This document shows positions 60,142-64,000 of a stretch of DNA of 64,000 bases, piece by piece; position 1 is the first letter of the stretch; each line of letters starts with the position of its first letter. The stretch is from Ideonella benzenivorans (GTDB lineage Bacteria; Pseudomonadota; Gammaproteobacteria; Burkholderiales; Burkholderiaceae_C). Location of the stretch: NCBI RefSeq assembly GCF_020387415.1, contig NZ_JAGWCB010000012.1, positions 186,001 through 250,000 of the forward strand, given 5' to 3'. The notes under the pieces are model-generated. The model was given only the letters and a program-made list of their open reading frames with translations. It was not told where the DNA came from and did not search any database. Position numbers and translations under genes: made by a program.

Positions 60142-60986
60142 CCCCCCAGCAATACGTCGAACAAAAGGCCGCGGCCAGCGGCTCCTCGTTCTATTACGCC
60201 TTTCTCTTCCTGCCCCCCGAGCGGCGGGCCGCCATCACCGCCTTCTATGCCTTCTGCCGGGAGGTGGATGACGTGGTCGACGAGGTGCACGACCCCAGCG
60301 TGGCAGCGGCCAAGCTGGCCTGGTGGCGCCAGGAGGTCCGGCAGGCGTTTGCGGGCCACCCCACGCACCCGGCCATGCAGGCGTTGATGCCGCTGGCGCC
60401 CCGCTACGCCATCACGGCCGAGCACCTGGACCAGGTCATCCAGGGCTGCGAGATGGACCTGACCCAGACCCGCTATCTGGATTACCCTGGCCTGCAGCGC
60501 TACTGCCACCTGGTGGCGGGTGTGGTCGGCGAGGTGGCCTGCAACATCTTCGGCCGCACCCAGGAGACGACGGTAGCCTACGCCCACCAGTTGGGCCTGG
60601 CCCTGCAGCTGACCAACATCATCCGTGACGTGGGCGACGACGCCCGGCGTGGCCGCATCTACCTGCCGATCGAGGACCTGCAGCGTTTTGACGTGAAGGC
60701 CCATGAGCTGCTCAAGCGCGACGCGCCCTGGGGCTACAGCGATCGCTTCCAGGCCTTGATGCAGTTCCAGGCGCAGCGGGCCCAGCGCTGCTACGACGAG
60801 GCGCTGGCCCTGCTGCCCGAGGTGGACCGCAAGGCCCAGAAGCCCGGCCTGATGATGGCCTTCATCTACCGCGACCTGCTGCGCGAGATCGAGCGCGGCG
60901 GCTTCCAGGTGCTGCACCAGCGCATCTCGCTGACGCCGCTGCGCAAGCTCTGGCTCGCCTTCAAGACCCAGTGGCGGGGCCGGTGA
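60138..60986 (+). CDS. hpnD: HpnD, presqualene diphosphate synthase
   Basis: Condenses two farnesyl diphosphates to presqualene diphosphate. 282 residues. SGSSFYYAFLFLPPERR at the N-terminus, first Asp motif CREVDDVVDEV (about 43-53), and second motif NIIRDVGDDARRGRIYLP (about 165-182) are typical. Coupled by overlap to both hpnC and hpnE. Confidence 0.95.
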   Translation: MTPQQYVEQKAAASGSSFYYAFLFLPPERRAAITAFYAFCREVDDVVDEVHDPSVAAAKLAWWRQEVRQAFAGHPTHPAMQALMPLAPRYAITAEHLDQVIQGCEMDLTQTRYLDYPGLQRYCHLVAGVVGEVACNIFGRTQETTVAYAHQLGLALQLTNIIRDVGDDARRGRIYLPIEDLQRFDVKAHELLKRDAPWGYSDRFQALMQFQAQRAQRCYDEALALLPEVDRKAQKPGLMMAFIYRDLLREIERGGFQVLHQRISLTPLRKLWLAFKTQWRGR

Positions 60987-62308
60987 ACCCTGCCCACGCC
61001 CGCCCGCCCGGCCGGCTGGCCGTCGTCGGGGCCGGCTGGGCCGGGCTGGCCGCGGCCGTCGAAGCGGTGGACGCCGGCTGGGCCGTGACCCTGTTCGACA
61101 TGGCCGGGCAGCCCGGCGGGCGAGCCCGCAGCACGGCCCAGGACGGACTGGAGCTGGACAACGGCCAGCACATCCTGATCGGCGCCTACCGGGACACACT
61201 GGCGCTGATGCGCCACGTCGGGGTGGCCCCCGAGACGGTGCTGCATCGCCAGCCTCTGGCGCTGGTTCCCCCGGCCGGCGGTGGCCTGCGGTTGCCAGCT
61301 GGGCCGGCCCTGCCTGCCTTTCTGCGTGGCGTGCTGGGCTGGCGTGAACTGTCCTGGCGGGCTCGCCTGGCCCTGCTGGGCCGGGCGGCCCGCTGGCGCC
61401 TGTCGGGATTTCGCTGTCCGCCCCACTGGAGCGTGGAGCGTCTCTGCGCCGGCCTGCCCCGGGAGGCCTTCGAGGCGCTGATCGACCCGCTGTGCGTGGC
61501 GGCCCTGAACACCCCCGCCCACCAGGCCAGTGCACAAGTGCTGCTGACGGTGCTGCGGGACGCCCTGTTCGGCCCGCCGGGCAGCGCCGACCTGCTGCTG
61601 CCGACGCGGCCGCTGCAACAACTGCTGCCGACCCCCGCCCTGCACTGGCTGCATCAGCAGGGGGCCCGGTGGTGCCCCGGCCACCGGGTCCACCGACTCG
61701 CGCCCCAGGAACACGGCTGGCAGGTCGACGGCGAAGACTACGACGCCGTGGTCCTGGCCTGCAGCGCCGTGGAAGCGGGCCGTCTGCTGGCCGATCTGGC
61801 CCCGGACTGGTCCGCCCAGGCGCTGGCCATGGACTACCAGCCCATCGTCACGGTCTGGTTGAGCCAGCCCGGTGCGCGCTGGCCTGAAGCGATGATGGCG
61901 CTGCCCGCATCCCCGAACGCAGCGACAGCCCCGGCGCAGTTCGGCTTTGACCTGGGCCAGTTGGGCGGCCCGTCCGGCACCTTTGCGCTGGTGATCAGCG
62001 GGGCCGCCCGCTGGGTGGCCCAAGGGCGTGAAGCGACGGTGGCCGCCGTCCGCCAGCAGTTGAGCCAAGCGTTTGCCGACACGCCCTGGCCCTGGAACGA
62101 CGCCACCGCCTCGCTGCAGGCCGTGCGGACCGAGAAACGGGCCACGTTTGCCTGCACCCCCGGTCTGCAGCGACCCGCGCCCACCCCCCTGCCCCGCCTG
62201 GCGGTGGCCGGCGACCATGTCGCCGGGCCCTATCCCGCCACATTGGAGGGCGCGGTCCGCAGCGGAATCGCCGCGGTGCGGCATCTGTCAAGCCAGGAGG
62301 GTCGTTGA
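60983..62308 (+). CDS. hpnE: HpnE, hydroxysqualene dehydroxylase
   Basis: FAD-dependent amine-oxidase-fold enzyme that removes the hydroxyl group to give squalene. 441 residues from GTG 60983, which overlaps the hpnD stop by 4 bp (GTGA); GTG 60971, four codons longer, is an alternative. FAD-binding VVGAGWAGLAAAVEAVDAGW lies at about 14-33, followed by FDMAGQPGGRARS. The C-terminal VAGDHVAGPYPATLEGAVRSG completes the flavin site. No squalene-hopene cyclase follows in the window. Confidence 0.94.
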   Translation: MNPAHARPPGRLAVVGAGWAGLAAAVEAVDAGWAVTLFDMAGQPGGRARSTAQDGLELDNGQHILIGAYRDTLALMRHVGVAPETVLHRQPLALVPPAGGGLRLPAGPALPAFLRGVLGWRELSWRARLALLGRAARWRLSGFRCPPHWSVERLCAGLPREAFEALIDPLCVAALNTPAHQASAQVLLTVLRDALFGPPGSADLLLPTRPLQQLLPTPALHWLHQQGARWCPGHRVHRLAPQEHGWQVDGEDYDAVVLACSAVEAGRLLADLAPDWSAQALAMDYQPIVTVWLSQPGARWPEAMMALPASPNAATAPAQFGFDLGQLGGPSGTFALVISGAARWVAQGREATVAAVRQQLSQAFADTPWPWNDATASLQAVRTEKRATFACTPGLQRPAPTPLPRLAVAGDHVAGPYPATLEGAVRSGIAAVRHLSSQEGR

Positions 62309-62392
62309 GCCCGGGCCCATTGCTGCAGCGCAACACATGGCCCCGGTGTCTTTTCGCCATGTAAAATGCAGCCTTCTCCTGGTCGGATTGCC

Positions 62393-63178
62393 ATGCAAAA
62401 GAAAGACCCGCAAACGCCGAGCATCCAGGTCCTCGCACGTGCTTTCGCCCTGCTGGATGTCCTGGCGGCCCAACCGGACCCGGTCCCCCTGAAGGACCTG
62501 AGCGAACGCACCGGGCTGCACCCGTCGACCGCCCACCGCATCCTGAACGATCTGGCCGCGGGCCGCCTTGTCGATCGCCCCGAAGCCGGCACCTACCGCC
62601 TGGGCATGCGCCTGCTGGAGCTGGGCAATCTGGTGAAGGCCCGCCTCGACGTGCGTGAGGCCGCATTGGGCCCCATGCGAGAGCTCAACCGCCTGACCAA
62701 CCAGCCAGTCAACCTGTCGGTGCGGCAAGGTGACGAGATCGTCTACATCGAGCGGACCTACAGCGAACGCTCGGGCATGCAGGTGGTGCGCGCCGTCGGC
62801 GGCCGCGCCCCCTTGCACCTCACCTCCGTGGGCAAGCTGTTCCTGGCCTATGAAGAGCCTCAGCGCGTGCGCAGCTATGCCACACGCACCGGCCTCACCG
62901 GCCACACCCGCAACAGCCTGACCACCCTGCCCGCGCTGGAGCGCGAGCTCTCACAGGTGCGACGCCAGGCCGTGGCGCGCGATGACGAGGAACTGGAGCT
63001 GGGCGTGCGCTGCATGGCCGCCGGCATCTTCGACGACCAGGGCAAGCTGGTGGCTGGGTTGTCGATCTCGGCCCCCAGCGACCGGCTGGAGGAATCGTGG
63101 ATGGAACGGGTGAAGTCCACCGCCAGCCAGATCTCCGCCGCGCTGGGCTACCGTGGGCCAGCGACACCGGTCGTCTGA
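62393..63178 (+). CDS. IclR-family transcriptional regulator
   Basis: 261 residues. N-terminal winged HTH at about 8-75 (LKDLSERTGLHPSTAHRILNDL) and C-terminal effector domain at about 80-255 (SVGKLFLAYEEPQRV, CMAAGIFDDQGKLVAGLSIS). ATG 62393 starts the protein at the usual distance before the HTH; ATG 62366 would add nine residues. A plus-strand TAAAAT (62362-62367) is a possible -10. Neighbouring hpnE is 84 bp upstream; the regulated genes are unknown. Confidence 0.9.
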   Translation: MQKKDPQTPSIQVLARAFALLDVLAAQPDPVPLKDLSERTGLHPSTAHRILNDLAAGRLVDRPEAGTYRLGMRLLELGNLVKARLDVREAALGPMRELNRLTNQPVNLSVRQGDEIVYIERTYSERSGMQVVRAVGGRAPLHLTSVGKLFLAYEEPQRVRSYATRTGLTGHTRNSLTTLPALERELSQVRRQAVARDDEELELGVRCMAAGIFDDQGKLVAGLSISAPSDRLEESWMERVKSTASQISAALGYRGPATPVV

Positions 63179-63218
63179 GACCGGGGCTCCAACGCGCGTT
63201 GGTCCCACCCCAAAAACA

Positions 63219-63247
63219 AAGGCAGCCTGTGGGCTGCCTTCTTTTTG
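63219..63247 (+). terminator. Terminator after the IclR gene (bidirectional)
   Basis: Stem AAGGCAGCC / GGCTGCCTT with TGTG loop, followed by CTTTTTG on plus; the minus strand also has U-rich sequence (TTTGTTTTTG) after the stem. It serves the iclR and peptidase genes, which converge. Confidence 0.8.
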
Positions 63248-63271
63248 ATCCCGCGGGCGGCGGGATGACGC

Positions 63272-64000
63272 TCAGCTTGTCGGCTTGAGGCGGCTGTCCA
63301 GGGTACCGACCGGGGTCGGGTGGTTGGTCAACAACCACTTTCGGATGCGTTCGGCATCGGCGATGCGCGAGTACTTGCCGGCCGAATCCAGCAGCACCAG
63401 GATCAGCTTGCGGCCCGCCAGCTTGGCCTGCATGACCAGGCACTGGCCTGCTTCGGTGATGTAACCCGTTTTCTGCACCCCGATGTCCCAGTCTGGGCTC
63501 TTCACCAGGCGGTTGGTCGTGTGGTACTGCAGCTGCCGTGAGCCCACTTCCACCTGGTATTCCTGTGAGGTCGACAGCTGCCGGATCAGCGGCACCTGGG
63601 ATGCGGCCTTCACCAGCACCGCCAGATCCTGAGCGCTCGACTGGTTCTGACTCGACAGGCCCGTGGGTTCCACATAGCGGGTGTCGTGCATGCCCAGTTG
63701 GCGGGCCTTGGCATTCATCGCAGACACGAAGGCCGAGATGCCACCCGGGTAGTTGTGACCCAGCGCACTGGCGGCCCGGTTTTCGGAGGACATCAGCGCC
63801 AGGTGCAGCATCTGGCCCCGGGTCAGCTTGGTGCCCACGCGCAGACGCGAAGAGCTCATCTTCTCGGTGTCGACGTCGTCCTGCGTGATGGACAGCGTCT
63901 CGTCCATCGGCAGATGCGCCTCGGTCACCACCATCGCGGTCATCAGCTTGGTGATCGACGCGATCGGCAGCACGGCCTGGGAATTCTTGTTCAGCAGGAC
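63272..64000 (-). CDS. D-alanyl-D-alanine carboxypeptidase/endopeptidase, PbpG-like (N-terminus outside window)
   Basis: Low-molecular-weight penicillin-binding protein that trims or cleaves peptidoglycan cross-links in the periplasm. 242 residues are visible, and the frame continues past base 64000, so the start and signal peptide lie beyond the window. All three penicilloyl-serine motifs are seen: SITK (active-site Ser, 14 residues into the visible part), SEN, and KTG in VQKTGYIT. GHNYPGGISAFVSAMNAKA and RYVEPTGLSSQNQS are typical of the PbpG/DacA group. Confidence 0.92.
   Translation of the reverse strand, partial: VLLNKNSQAVLPIASITKLMTAMVVTEAHLPMDETLSITQDDVDTEKMSSSRLRVGTKLTRGQMLHLALMSSENRAASALGHNYPGGISAFVSAMNAKARQLGMHDTRYVEPTGLSSQNQSSAQDLAVLVKAASQVPLIRQLSTSQEYQVEVGSRQLQYHTTNRLVKSPDWDIGVQKTGYITEAGQCLVMQAKLAGRKLILVLLDSAGKYSRIADAERIRKWLLTNHPTPVGTLDSRLKPTS

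Noticed and set aside
60971-60983. Longer HpnE start at GTG 60971
   Set aside because: GTG 60983 overlaps the hpnD stop in the same 4-bp manner as hpnC/hpnD; the extra four residues add nothing recognisable.

Overview
This 64 kb window is a gene-dense, high-GC stretch of a bacterial chromosome, almost entirely conserved core genes. Gene content and order point to a betaproteobacterium of the order Burkholderiales: rpsB-tsf-pyrH-frr-uppS-cdsA-dxr-rseP; ndk-rlmN-pilW-rodZ-ispG-hisS-yfgM-bamB-der-hfq-hflX-hflK-hflC-DUF2065-hisZ-purA; odhA-odhB-lpdA-zapE; tRNA-Leu-tig-clpP-clpX-lon. HpnC/HpnD/HpnE squalene genes and the sequence flavour suggest the Rubrivivax/Leptothrix/Ideonella group, but that is inference without a search. 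No insertion sequence, prophage, CRISPR array or obvious island is visible.

Layout. 1-7070 (minus): translation and envelope operon from rpsB down to rseP, which runs off the left edge. 7544-10378 (plus): an FAD amine/amino-acid oxidoreductase and the bifunctional NAD(P)HX repair enzyme. 10397-12664 (minus): RNase R without the usual N-terminal helix-turn-helix. 12765-12849: tRNA-Leu(CAG). 13018-29558 (minus): a run of 17 co-directional genes from ndk to a purine phosphoribosyltransferase, covering RNA modification, type IV pilus assembly, cell shape, isoprenoid synthesis, tRNA charging, outer-membrane assembly, GTPases, Hfq, the HflKC complex and histidine/purine synthesis. 29637-33617 (minus): rluB, scpB, rluD, divergent from bamD. 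34538-38696: DinG-like helicase, a YdcH-family protein, a PP2C phosphatase (plus) and ZapE. 38796-44443 (minus): 2-oxoglutarate dehydrogenase E3, E2 and E1. 44702-47820: a small cysteine-cluster protein, etfBA (minus) and murI (plus). 47838-48471 (minus): tRNA cluster Gly-Cys-Gly-Gly-Leu. 48643-54711 (minus): lon, clpX, clpP, tig and tRNA-Leu(TAG). 54905-59188 (minus): RND efflux pump and its adaptor lipoprotein. 59308-62308 (plus): hpnC-hpnD-hpnE. 62393-63178: IclR-family regulator. 63272-64000 (minus): penicillin-binding D,D-peptidase running off the right edge.

The most informative new signals are regulatory rather than new protein systems: a sigma-32-like promoter for lon, a promoter/operator module on the RND pump, a palindromic operator at the etfBA promoter, a tRNA cluster with duplicated gene-plus-terminator blocks, a hairpin between rpsB and tsf, a G10 tract inside cdsA, and a C8 slippery run exactly at the scpB/rluB overlap. 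I did not find a convincing undescribed multi-gene system.
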